From contig DVFL01000012.1 in assembly GCA_018713255.1 (NCBI GenBank), positions 80,112 through 144,111 of the forward strand: DNA of 64,000 bases, given 5' to 3'. A program made the translations under genes and the position numbers. Below, in pieces: positions 18,366 through 25,891 of this stretch. The DNA comes from Candidatus Cottocaccamicrobium excrementipullorum. GTDB taxonomy: Bacteria; Bacillota; Clostridia; Lachnospirales; Lachnospiraceae. The notes below the pieces were generated by a model. It saw only the letters and a program-made list of their open reading frames with translations, was not told the origin of the DNA and made no database searches. Numbering within the stretch: position 1 is the first letter of the stretch; every line of letters starts with the position of its first letter.

Positions 18366-18725
18366 TTAAAGCATCTCCATATATTCCAGCAGGTTATCTG
18401 CCATTTCCAGGCCGAAGTAGAGGAAAACCGCTAGAATTCCCAAAGCAACGACCAGGAAAACAAGTTTATAGACCAGATAAGCTTTGGCAAAATCTCTGCG
18501 CTGATCGCCTTTCCGTCTTAATGCCAGAATCAGCAGATAGATCCAGCCGATAATGGGCAGGTTCATGATCATAAATGTTGAAAACCAGGAACGGATGGGA
18601 GCCCGGCGCACATACTGCGGGCCAGGGTCAGACACTGGAGCGGAAAGGGGCGCCGGAGCAGAGGTTTTGTGAGATACTGCTGGTTTGTCCACGGATGCGG
18701 CGTTGTCTGTCAGTTTGCTGTTCAT
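18366..18725 (-). CDS. Small membrane protein of unknown function next to PBP
   Basis: 119 residues. The N-terminal 40 residues are low-complexity, Pro/Ala/Ser rich and presumably disordered, followed by two membrane segments (FMIMNLPIIGWIYLLILAL and VYKLVFLVVALGILAVFLYFGL) separated by a basic loop RRKGDQRRDFAK. Its ATG overlaps the stop of the PBP gene (TGATG), with GGGAGG just upstream, so the two are translationally coupled. No family is recognised. A role alongside the PBP is inferred only from this coupling. Confidence 0.75.
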   Translation of the reverse strand: MNSKLTDNAASVDKPAVSHKTSAPAPLSAPVSDPGPQYVRRAPIRSWFSTFMIMNLPIIGWIYLLILALRRKGDQRRDFAKAYLVYKLVFLVVALGILAVFLYFGLEMADNLLEYMEML

Positions 18726-21337
18726 CAGTTTGCACCTCCCGGTCCTTGTGGAATGATCGTTACGCGGTTTGAGGTAGGCGGATTTCCATCCTGGAAAGCT
18801 CCGGGACCGGCAGAATAATCTGGCTGGGTCTCCGGCTGAGTTTCCTCCGCTGCCCTGGAAGCTTCTGCAGCCGCCTGAGCTTCCGCTGCCGCTCTGGCAG
18901 CTGCCTCCTGCTGTTGCCTGGCCGCTTCTGCAGCTGCCTGACGTCTGGCTGCTTCTTCCGCCGCCAGCTTGGCAGAATAGGCGTCGATCTGACTTTGCAT
19001 GGACTGAAGAACAGGCTCAATAGCAGAATATCTGGCTTCAATGCGCTCAAGCAGGCGGGTGCGCTCATCGCTTTCGTCAATAAGAGCAATTTGAGTAAGC
19101 ATGGATTGATAGGTTTCCTCTGCCCAGTAGCCGTCGGCTGCACTGGAGATGGTGCGGCTTTCAAATTCTGTTACATCAGCGGAAAGCTCATCCAGCATCT
19201 GCCGCTGGCTGCGGTCATGCTCTGCCTGCTGGGCTCTGAGTTCGGCAGTAAGACTGAAGTAGTCGGTGATGCCGTTGTCCGGATCCTGCTGCTGTTCTAC
19301 GGTTACCGGCTGCTCCCAGTCAAGGGGCTCAAGGCCGGTGTGGATCTGATCCATTACATTTTTCCAGATCCGGCCGGCATAGGTGCTTCCGTAAACTCCA
19401 GGCATGGCCCGGGGAATATCGTAGCCTACCCACACGGCGGTGGTGTAATAGCGGGTATAGCCGCAGAACCAGGTGTCACGATTGCTGTTGGTGGTGCCGG
19501 TTTTGCCGGCGCAGGGCATATTTCCGCTTAAGGCCAGGCCGCGGCCGGTTCCATAGGGGGAGGTCATGGTACCTTTTAAAATATCCGTCAGCATAAAAGC
19601 AGTATCTTCCAGATACACTTGTTTTGCAGAAGGAGTAAGGCCCTGAGTAAGGTCCCCGTCATGCTCATGAAGAATTTTTACAATGCAGGTGCGGTCGTTG
19701 TACACGCCATAATTGGCCAGGGTGCTGTAGCCCTTAGCCATGTCCACCACCCGGACACCGTTAGTGAAGCCGCCGATGCTTAAGGAGGGAACTCCGTTGT
19801 CCACGTAGCTGATCCGCTGAAATTCCATGTTTGCCAGATACTGCAGTCCCGTATCCACGCCGATATCAGCCAGTACCTGCCAGGCCACGGTATTTAAGCT
19901 GCGGTTTAAGGCCTCCCGGACGGTAACATTTCCGTAGTAGCGGCCCCCGCTGTTGGAGGGTCCGTCTTCCCATTTATGGTCATCCACCATGCGGGAAGGG
20001 TAATATTCTCCGGTGTCGAAAGCCGGGCCGTAATCGATCAGGGGCTTGATGGTGCTGCCTGGCTGGCGGGCGCTTAAATAAGCCCGGTTGAACTGATCCT
20101 CAGTTCCGCGGCCCCCCACAATGGCCACCACATAATTCGTCTGGTTATCCACAATCACCCCAGCTCCCTGGAGCGCGTATTTTCCGTTTTCCTGCAGTTC
20201 CGTATAGGAAGACAGGCCCAGATCAATGGCCTGCTGGAGCTGGTCCTGGAGAGACTGGTCCAGAGAAGTATAAATTTTATATCCGCCGGCCCGGATGCTG
20301 TCGGTTTTCTGGCTGTAGGCTTCGTCATACCGTTCCATATAGGTATCGTAATCTTCTTTGTCCTTAAACAGATACTGGAATTCAAACCCGTCCATTTTCA
20401 TCAGGGTGAGAGCGGCGCAGTGGATGGCATAGCTGGTCTGATAGCTTTCATCTGTGCCTTCCTGGGTTTCCTGGACAATGCTTAAGGGCTGACTGGTATA
20501 TTCTTCATATTCTTCTTCAGTCAAATAGCCTACCTCATACATGCTCTTCAGCACATCATTCCGCTTGGCCAGAGAAGCTTCTGGGTGCCTTACTGGATCA
20601 TAAGCGGAGGGACTGTTGCTGATGCCCACCAGGACGGCGGCTTCATAAGGCTCCAGATCTGAAGCGTTCTTGCCGAAGTAATAGCGGCTGGCAGCCTGTA
20701 CGCCGTAGCACTGGTGGCCGTAGAAATTAGTATTGCAGTAAAATTCCATAATATCGGCTTTGGAATATTTCTTCTCCAGCTCTGGCGCTAAGAGAATTTC
20801 AATAATCTTCCGGGTAAAGGTCTGTTCCTGAGTCAGATATGTATTTTTGATCACCTGCTGAGTGATGGTGCTGCCTCCCTGGGTGATCTCCCCGTTGTGC
20901 TTAATCAAAGCCAATCCGGCTCTGAAGGTGGCGATCCAATCTACGCCGGAGTGGGTCTTAAACCGCCGGTCCTCCTGGGCGATATAGGCATTCTGAATGT
21001 TCATGCTGATGTGGCTGATGTCCACATACTCATAATGGCCAGCGTTGATCAGGCCGATTTGGTTTCCGTCCTTGTCGTAAATAATGGTATCAGACAGCAT
21101 GCTGAAGTCTGAGCGGTCCATGGTAGCCAAAGTGTCGTAAGCTACCTCACGGCAGTATTCCAGTTCAGGTTTTACCTTGATGAACAGGAAAATTCCTGCG
21201 CAGGCGCACAGGATAAAGGAAACGGTGAGCACGGTCATGACGGCTTTAAACAGCCAGCCCAGAATGCCAAGTAAGCTTAAGACCAGGGTAAGGAAGTTTT
21301 TTCCTAGATGATATAAAGCTGCTTGTACTTTTTTCAT
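18725..21337 (-). CDS. Class A penicillin-binding protein (PBP1a family)
   Basis: Bifunctional peptidoglycan polymerase and crosslinker at the outer membrane face. 870 residues: short cytoplasmic tail, one transmembrane segment (about 20-50), GT51 glycosyltransferase domain with catalytic Glu in AQEDRRFKTHSGVDW (about 118) and GGSTITQQVIKN, then a transpeptidase with SxxK in RQPGSTIKP (Ser about 429), SLN in NRSLNTVAWQ and KTGT in AGKTGTTNSNRD. A long Ala/Glu/Arg coiled-coil tail and a Pro/Gln-rich end follow (from about 720). The PBP resembles other Clostridia proteins of this group. Translationally coupled to a small membrane protein downstream. Confidence 0.94.
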   Translation of the reverse strand: MKKVQAALYHLGKNFLTLVLSLLGILGWLFKAVMTVLTVSFILCACAGIFLFIKVKPELEYCREVAYDTLATMDRSDFSMLSDTIIYDKDGNQIGLINAGHYEYVDISHISMNIQNAYIAQEDRRFKTHSGVDWIATFRAGLALIKHNGEITQGGSTITQQVIKNTYLTQEQTFTRKIIEILLAPELEKKYSKADIMEFYCNTNFYGHQCYGVQAASRYYFGKNASDLEPYEAAVLVGISNSPSAYDPVRHPEASLAKRNDVLKSMYEVGYLTEEEYEEYTSQPLSIVQETQEGTDESYQTSYAIHCAALTLMKMDGFEFQYLFKDKEDYDTYMERYDEAYSQKTDSIRAGGYKIYTSLDQSLQDQLQQAIDLGLSSYTELQENGKYALQGAGVIVDNQTNYVVAIVGGRGTEDQFNRAYLSARQPGSTIKPLIDYGPAFDTGEYYPSRMVDDHKWEDGPSNSGGRYYGNVTVREALNRSLNTVAWQVLADIGVDTGLQYLANMEFQRISYVDNGVPSLSIGGFTNGVRVVDMAKGYSTLANYGVYNDRTCIVKILHEHDGDLTQGLTPSAKQVYLEDTAFMLTDILKGTMTSPYGTGRGLALSGNMPCAGKTGTTNSNRDTWFCGYTRYYTTAVWVGYDIPRAMPGVYGSTYAGRIWKNVMDQIHTGLEPLDWEQPVTVEQQQDPDNGITDYFSLTAELRAQQAEHDRSQRQMLDELSADVTEFESRTISSAADGYWAEETYQSMLTQIALIDESDERTRLLERIEARYSAIEPVLQSMQSQIDAYSAKLAAEEAARRQAAAEAARQQQEAAARAAAEAQAAAEASRAAEETQPETQPDYSAGPGAFQDGNPPTSNRVTIIPQGPGGAN

Positions 21338-21373
21338 GCTTCTTTCCCTTCTTTGGTGAAACGTATTAAACGC

Positions 21374-21413
21374 AACTGTTCAGGACAAAGGTCCTGAACA
21401 GTTATCATTATAG
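21374..21413 (-). promoter_or_regulatory. PBP promoter -10 with a hairpin at the start of the message
   Basis: On the minus strand a TATAAT box (21408-21413) is followed at once by a perfect 13-bp inverted repeat (21374-21386 with 21391-21403, AAAG/CTTT loop). The hairpin falls at the expected 5' end of the PBP transcript, where it could stabilise the mRNA or serve as an operator. It could alternatively terminate bioY, but there is no T-tract. Confidence 0.5.
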
Positions 21414-21556
21414 AACAAAAAGTCTGAATTGGATATAGGTAAAGTGGGGGAAATTCAATGAAAAACTTGGTATATATGCCTTAGAAGGGGGAGAAAATCC
21501 CAAAAAATTGTGATTTTAAACCAGGCCAGGACGAAAAAGAGTCCCGGCCGGAAAGA

Positions 21557-22117
21557 TTAGAAAGAAGCAGAGCGCACCCGGCGCCGCAAAATAGGTCCGG
21601 CAGTGAGTGCAACGATTATTTTGACCCCATCCCCTGGCAGATAAGGAAGAACGCCTATTGCTGCGGCGGAGAGAAAAGGAATCTTCATCTGGCAGGCCAG
21701 CCAAAGGGTTCCGAATGCATAACACAAGATTGTGCCTGCCGCCATAGCGGCAGCATGAATCCATGAAGGTTTCGGAAAGCGGTCAATGAAAAAGCCGCTG
21801 ACAAGCACCAGAAAAAGATAGCCGATGAGATAGCCGCCGGTGGGACCGGCAGCTTTGGCCAATCCGCCGGAGAAGCCGGAAAATACAGGAAGACCGATGA
21901 TTCCCAAAAGAAGATATAAAAAGCAGCTTACTAAAGCTCCTTTCATCCCCAGAAGATAAAGGGACAGGTAAAGAATCAAGGTGGTCAGGGACAGAGGAAC
22001 CGGACTTACCGGGATGGGAATTGCGATGGGGCCTGCCACGCAGGTCACAGCGGTGACCAGAGCGGCTGTGGTCATTTGACGAATTGTCAGGCCGGAACGA
22101 ACTGCAGAAACTTCCAT
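21557..22117 (-). CDS. bioY: Biotin transporter substrate-specificity component BioY
   Basis: S-component of an energy-coupling-factor (ECF) transporter that captures biotin. About 186 residues with six membrane segments. BioY hallmarks are PIPVSPVPLSLTTLILYLSLYLLGMKGAL near the N-terminus, GLPVFSGFSGGLAKAAGPTGGYLIGYL in the centre, and LPYLPGDGVKIIVA near the C-terminus. The ATG at 22117 is chosen because AAAGGAAG precedes it; the ATG at 22141 has no RBS. The ATPase and T-component genes are absent, as usual for group II ECF systems. Expression is expected to be shut off by BirA-biotin (see operator). Confidence 0.93.
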   Translation of the reverse strand: MEVSAVRSGLTIRQMTTAALVTAVTCVAGPIAIPIPVSPVPLSLTTLILYLSLYLLGMKGALVSCFLYLLLGIIGLPVFSGFSGGLAKAAGPTGGYLIGYLFLVLVSGFFIDRFPKPSWIHAAAMAAGTILCYAFGTLWLACQMKIPFLSAAAIGVLPYLPGDGVKIIVALTAGPILRRRVRSASF

Positions 22118-22152
22118 AGTTGACTTCCTTTCTTTTTTCATGATTGTTTATT

Positions 22153-22206
22153 ATTATAGAAAACAGAAAAAAGATTGTCAACTATTTTTTAGACGTGGTT
22201 AACAAT
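22153..22206 (-). promoter_or_regulatory. bioY promoter with BirA (biotin repressor) operator
   Basis: Minus-strand promoter TTGACA (22176-22181), 17-bp spacer, TATAAT (22153-22158). An inverted repeat ATTGTTAAC-N15-GTTGACAAT (22174-22182 and 22198-22206) matches the Firmicute BirA operator form, and its downstream arm contains the -35 box, so repressor and RNA polymerase would compete. Confidence 0.88.
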
Positions 22207-22249
22207 AGCGGTGAGAACCATGGAAACAGCCAGGACAGGCGCGGAGAAT

Positions 22250-22828
22250 TCAGAGAATTACCGGCTGAATTTGCTTATGGTCCAGAGCTTCCATAATTGT
22301 TTGAGGGATCAGCTGAGTGCGGGCGCTCATGGAGCGGGGCTTCGCCTGAGGATTATCTTGACCGAAGGGGACAAAATAAATATGTTTGGTATTCATCAGC
22401 TGACCAATGTTTTTTAAGCTGGCGCCCAGGGCATCGTTGGTGGATAAAGAAATTACCACAGGTTTTTCATTGCGCAGATGAGCTTTTGCGGCCATGAGCA
22501 CAGGGGTATCAGTGATGCCGGCAGCCAGTTTAGCCAAGGTATTGCCGGTGCAGGGGGAAATAAGAAGAAGGTCAAGGAAGTTTTTAGGGCCGATGGGCTC
22601 TGCTTCCTCTATGGTAAGGATGGGCTGATTCCCGGTCATATTGGTAAGCCGGCTGATCCACTCCTGGGGATCGCCGAACCGGGATTGGATGGTTTGAATA
22701 TTTCGGGAAAAAATTGGGTAGACAAAGGCGCCTGCCCGAAGAAGATTTAAAATTTCTTTTTCTGTCTGTTCAAAAGTACAGAAGGAGCCGCAAAAGGCGG
22801 CGCCGATGTGTTTGCCTTTTAGTTCCAT
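22250..22828 (-). CDS. dpaB: Dipicolinate synthase subunit B
   Basis: Flavoprotein-like subunit of the enzyme that oxidises dihydrodipicolinate to dipicolinic acid for the spore core; acts in the mother cell. About 192 residues beginning MELKGKHIGAAFCGSFCTFEQ, with the flavoprotein (HFCD/PPC decarboxylase-like) motif CTGNTLAKLAAGITDTPVLMAAKAHLRNEKPVVISLSTNDALG. Start chosen at 22828 after CAGGAAAAT. It follows dpaA by 53 bases on the same strand, forming the spoVF operon. Confidence 0.93.
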   Translation of the reverse strand: MELKGKHIGAAFCGSFCTFEQTEKEILNLLRAGAFVYPIFSRNIQTIQSRFGDPQEWISRLTNMTGNQPILTIEEAEPIGPKNFLDLLLISPCTGNTLAKLAAGITDTPVLMAAKAHLRNEKPVVISLSTNDALGASLKNIGQLMNTKHIYFVPFGQDNPQAKPRSMSARTQLIPQTIMEALDHKQIQPVIL

Positions 22829-22881
22829 AGATTTTCCTGTCTGCAAGTTGTTCTTGCTTTTGTTATATGCAGAATAAGAAG

Positions 22882-23772
22882 TTAAGGGACCTGGGGACAA
22901 GAGGAAAGGTCTGGCGGATTAAGGAAAGGAATCAGCTGTTTTAGGAGGATGTCCGCTGCTGCTTTTGGACAGAAACGGCCGGGAAGGCCTGGGGCGGCCA
23001 GCGCTTTTCGCCCAGTAAGGCGGCAGAATTCAAAATCTACTCCCCCAGGAGCAGAAGCCAGATCAATGATGGTGATTCGGGGGCTGGTCTGGGAGAGAAG
23101 CTTCTGGCTGAAAATCGGGCACGGAACGGTATTGAAAAGATAATCAAACATTTCCAGGGGAGTCTGGGACTCTTCCCAAGAAGAATCACAAGGAATAAGG
23201 GAGGGAAGGCAGAGAACCCCTTTTTCCTGGGCGTCACGGCGTTTTTCAGGGTCTATTTCAGATACGGTTACGCTGGCGCCCATTCCTTTCAGCATTAAGG
23301 CCAAAGCGCTGCCGCAGTGTCCCCAGCCGGTGACCAGGCAGAGGCTTTCGCAGAGGGCTCCTGGGCTGTTGGCAATGGCGGTGCAGAGGGCGCCTTCTGC
23401 GGTGAGTTTGGCGTTTTGGGCGATGACTTCAGGGTCCTTGGAAAAATCATGGCAGAAAATATGGTTTTCCCGGCAAAAATCACGGACAACGGGAGGGGGA
23501 CTCCAGCCGAAAAGCTGCTGGCCGGGATGGAGCCAGGAGAGAAAGTCTTCAACTAAAGGCGCAGTGCCGGAAGAGAAGAAAAGAGTTTTTTGGTCCTTGC
23601 TGAAGGGAAGAGGAAGAAGAATCAGGTCTGCTTTGGCTGTTTCTTCCTCCAGTTCCCCGGCATTTTTCTCGGCGGTATTCAGAAAGCGGACGCGGGAATA
23701 CAGCTGGGACAGCATGGCGGCCAGGTATTCCTGCCGTTGGTCTCCGCCAAGAAGCAGAATAGTTTGTGTCAT
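22882..23772 (-). CDS. dpaA: Dipicolinate synthase subunit A
   Basis: NAD(P)-binding subunit of dipicolinate synthase (SpoVFA). 296 residues: N-terminal domain (LLLGGDQRQEYLAAML), then a Rossmann fold with GWGHCGSALALMLKGMGASVTVSEID (about 150-175), followed by FNTVPCPIFSQKLL and IDLASAPGGVDF, as in this family and adenosylhomocysteinase-like dehydrogenases. First gene of the dpaA-dpaB unit. On the minus strand CATACCATA (23806-23814) lies 35-40 bases upstream and resembles a -10 box of the sporulation sigma factors E/K, but no good -35 partner is seen. Divergent from dapA. Confidence 0.93.
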   Translation of the reverse strand: MTQTILLLGGDQRQEYLAAMLSQLYSRVRFLNTAEKNAGELEEETAKADLILLPLPFSKDQKTLFFSSGTAPLVEDFLSWLHPGQQLFGWSPPPVVRDFCRENHIFCHDFSKDPEVIAQNAKLTAEGALCTAIANSPGALCESLCLVTGWGHCGSALALMLKGMGASVTVSEIDPEKRRDAQEKGVLCLPSLIPCDSSWEESQTPLEMFDYLFNTVPCPIFSQKLLSQTSPRITIIDLASAPGGVDFEFCRLTGRKALAAPGLPGRFCPKAAADILLKQLIPFLNPPDLSSCPQVP

Positions 23773-23858
23773 AAGAGGTTCCTTTTTGATTGGAAATTCT
23801 TACTTTATGGTATGAAGAAGAGGGGGAAGGCTTGCAGGCTGATTTCTTTCATCAGGGA

Positions 23859-23884
23859 ACCAGATAAAAAAGTCCGCATAATCT
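23859..23884 (+). promoter_or_regulatory. Candidate sigma-K-type sporulation promoter of dapA
   Basis: AC (23859-23860), 16-base spacer, CATAATCT (23877-23884). This fits the sigma-K form AC-N16-CATANNNT. In Bacillus subtilis the spoVF operon is sigma-K dependent, so late mother-cell control of a dedicated dapA makes biological sense. No sigma-A box of similar quality is seen. The match is short and could be chance. Confidence 0.45.
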
Positions 23885-23917
23885 GATTAATATAGCAGAA
23901 GAATGGGAAGTATGTTT

Positions 23918-24805
23918 ATGAAACCCAGATTATTTTCAGGATGCGCCACAGCTCTGGTTACGCCTATGAACCAGCAGGGGGAAATTGATTATGCTGCGGC
24001 GGAAAACCTGATAGAATATCAGATTGAACAGGGAGCAGAAGCATTGGTGGTGGAGGGCACCACGGGAGAGGCTTCTACCTTGACGGAAAAGGAGAGAGAG
24101 GAGCTGGCTGCCTTTGCGGTAAAAACGGTTAACGGGAGGGTTCCTCTTATTGTGGGAACAGGCTGCAATGATACGGCCAGAACAGTCTGCTGGTCTCTTA
24201 ACGCTCAGGAACTGGGGGCCGATGGACTTTTGGTGGTCACGCCTTATTATAACAAAGCCTCCCAGGAAGGGCTGGTCCGCCATTTTTTTGCGGTGGCGGA
24301 TCAGGTGAAGATTCCGGTGATTGTCTATCATGTTCCCTCCCGCACCGGAGTGAGAATGACTCCGGAAACTGTGGAGAGACTGGCGACTCATCCTCAGATT
24401 ACAGGAATGAAAGAAGCGTCAGGAGATCTTTCTCTGGCGGCGCAGATTGCCGCCAGATGCGGCAGCAATCTGGATTTATATTCTGGCAACGATGACCAGA
24501 CTCTGCCTTTTTTATCCTTGGGCGGCCAAGGGGTGATTTCTGTGGCGGGGAATCTGATTCCGCATGTCATGTCCAGAATATGCAGTTTGTACCGAGAGGG
24601 GAAGCAGAGGGAAAGTCTCCAGCTTCACCTTAAGTATCTGGAGGTGATGAATGCCATGTTCTGTCAGGTGAATCCCATCCCGGTTAAGGCGGCGATGGCG
24701 ATGATGGGGCACTGCGGAGAAACCTGCCGTCTTCCCCTTACTTCACTGGAGGAAGAGAAGAAAACATTCCTCAAAGGTGTTCTGGAAAGAGCCGCTCTCC
24801 TTTAA
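23918..24805 (+). CDS. dapA: 4-hydroxy-tetrahydrodipicolinate synthase
   Basis: Condenses pyruvate with aspartate semialdehyde, giving the compound that feeds lysine, diaminopimelate and, via dpaAB, dipicolinate. 295 residues: LFSGCATALVTPMNQQGEIDYAA, GTTGEASTLTEKER, the VTPYYNKASQEGLVRHF region with the catalytic Tyr, ITGMKEASGDL with the Schiff-base Lys, and VISVAGNLIPHVM. In-frame ATGs at 23903 and 23912 also exist; 23918 gives the family's usual N-terminus and leaves room for a leader. Divergent from dpaAB, which suggests this copy supplies spore dipicolinate, although a housekeeping role cannot be excluded. Confidence 0.93.
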   Translation: MKPRLFSGCATALVTPMNQQGEIDYAAAENLIEYQIEQGAEALVVEGTTGEASTLTEKEREELAAFAVKTVNGRVPLIVGTGCNDTARTVCWSLNAQELGADGLLVVTPYYNKASQEGLVRHFFAVADQVKIPVIVYHVPSRTGVRMTPETVERLATHPQITGMKEASGDLSLAAQIAARCGSNLDLYSGNDDQTLPFLSLGGQGVISVAGNLIPHVMSRICSLYREGKQRESLQLHLKYLEVMNAMFCQVNPIPVKAAMAMMGHCGETCRLPLTSLEEEKKTFLKGVLERAALL

Positions 24806-24810
24806 GATTA

Positions 24811-24917
24811 CCCTGAAAGTCCGCCGCCGGATAGGCGGCATTAATTCAGGGATGCCAAATGTGCCGCCAGGACTTTCATGGGATGTCCGGAGCGCTGCCC
24901 GCCGGCACATGAAGGGT
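24811..24917 (-). repeat. Dispersed structured repeat, copy A (full length)
   Basis: On the minus strand this reads as the same element as copies at 41.1 and 61.1 kb. It has ATGTGCCG pairing with CGGCACAT (first helix), the box TTTGGCATCCCTGAATTAATG, a second hairpin GCCGCC-TATCC-GGCGGC, and GGACTTTC near the end, complementary to GAAAGTCC inside the first helix loop. It begins 5 bases after the dapA stop and ends before the promoter of the next gene. Confidence 0.85.
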
Positions 24918-24934
24918 TGTTTAAGATGGATTGG

Positions 24935-24963
24935 TTGAATTTTGAGAATGCTTTGACTATAAT
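24935..24963 (+). promoter_or_regulatory. Sigma-A promoter of phosphoesterase gene
   Basis: TTGAAT (24935-24940), 17-bp spacer, TATAAT (24958-24963). Confidence 0.75.
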
Positions 24964-25047
24964 AATCCTTGAGCTGCCGGTTCTTTGGAGAATGAGCGGC
25001 GGGCTGGCTGCAGAAAGTTTGGGAAGTGAGAAAATGGAGGAAAAAAC

Positions 25048-25818
25048 ATGAGAGGGGAGCCGATTCGGGCGGCTGTGGTTTCCGATACCCATGGTCTGCT
25101 CAGACCGGAGGTAGAACAGGTGATTCAAAGCTGCGATGTGGTTATTCATGCAGGAGATTTCGACAATCAAATGCTTTATCATAAACTGAATATTCGTCAG
25201 CCTCTTTACGGAGTGAGGGGAAACAATGACGGTGACTGGGCCCGTCAGCTTCCTTTAGTAAGGCGGTTTGAGCTGGGAGGGGTAAAGATGATGATGGCTC
25301 ATGACCGGGCGGATGTGCCTTCTGCTGGGCTGGGAGAGGCTCAGGTGGTGATTTTCGGCCATTCTCATCAGTATTTTCACCAGGAAATCGAGGGGAGGAT
25401 TTGGCTGAATCCGGGAAGCTGCGGATATCCCCGCTTCCATCTGCCCTTGTCTCTTGCTGTGATGACCATTGACCAGGGGCAGGTTCAGGTGGAGCCTATA
25501 TGGCTTTCTCCGCCTGTGCCGGAGCAGAGAAAAGAGGAGGAGAAGGAAGAGAAAAATGAAAGCTGGACTGGGCGGTTAAAGCGGTTGTCCGGCGGAGTCA
25601 GAGGAAATAAAGATGAATTATTTTTCATCGCCAAAATTATGCGGTTTATGCGGCGGGGAGATACGGCGGAATGGGTAGCCGGCAATCTGAAAACAGAGCT
25701 TTCTTTTGTGGAGGAGGTTTACCGGATCTGCCTTACCCATCCCGGCGTTGATGCCCGGGGCATTCTGGATAAGATGGAGGTTAACCATCTGCAGGATTCT
25801 GGAAACAACAAGTGTTGA
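25048..25818 (+). CDS. YfcE/MJ0936-type metallophosphoesterase with extra C-terminal domain
   Basis: 256-residue calcineurin-like phosphodiesterase. Metal ligands appear in order: VVSDTHG (about 10-16), HAGDFDN (about 35), GVRGNND (about 57-63), MMAHD and FGHSHQYFH (about 110), then LNPGSCGYPR. The catalytic domain ends near residue 155. A charged linker (EQRKEEEKEEKNESW) leads to about 85 more residues (GRLKRLSGGVRGNKDELFFIAKIMRFMRRGDTAEWVAGNLKTEL and following) that the usual 160-180-residue YfcE proteins lack. The natural substrate of the family is not settled. RBS GGAGG precedes ATG 25048. Confidence 0.85.
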   Translation: MRGEPIRAAVVSDTHGLLRPEVEQVIQSCDVVIHAGDFDNQMLYHKLNIRQPLYGVRGNNDGDWARQLPLVRRFELGGVKMMMAHDRADVPSAGLGEAQVVIFGHSHQYFHQEIEGRIWLNPGSCGYPRFHLPLSLAVMTIDQGQVQVEPIWLSPPVPEQRKEEEKEEKNESWTGRLKRLSGGVRGNKDELFFIAKIMRFMRRGDTAEWVAGNLKTELSFVEEVYRICLTHPGVDARGILDKMEVNHLQDSGNNKC

Positions 25819-25838
25819 AGGAAAAACAAGGGAATAAG

Positions 25839-25884
25839 AAACAGCCGGGAAGGGAGAGCAATGCTCTGCCCTTTCCGGCTGTTT
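25839..25884. terminator. Bidirectional terminator between phosphoesterase and flotillin genes
   Basis: Sixteen-base arms (25839-25854 with 25869-25884, one mismatch) around a short inner palindrome; TTTT on the + side and AAA-complement on the minus side. Confidence 0.85.
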
Positions 25885-25891
25885 TCTTCGG

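Noticed and set aside
24806..24920. GC-rich inverted repeats after dapA as a simple terminator
   Set aside because: No T-tract, and the whole segment matches other copies of the dispersed repeat.
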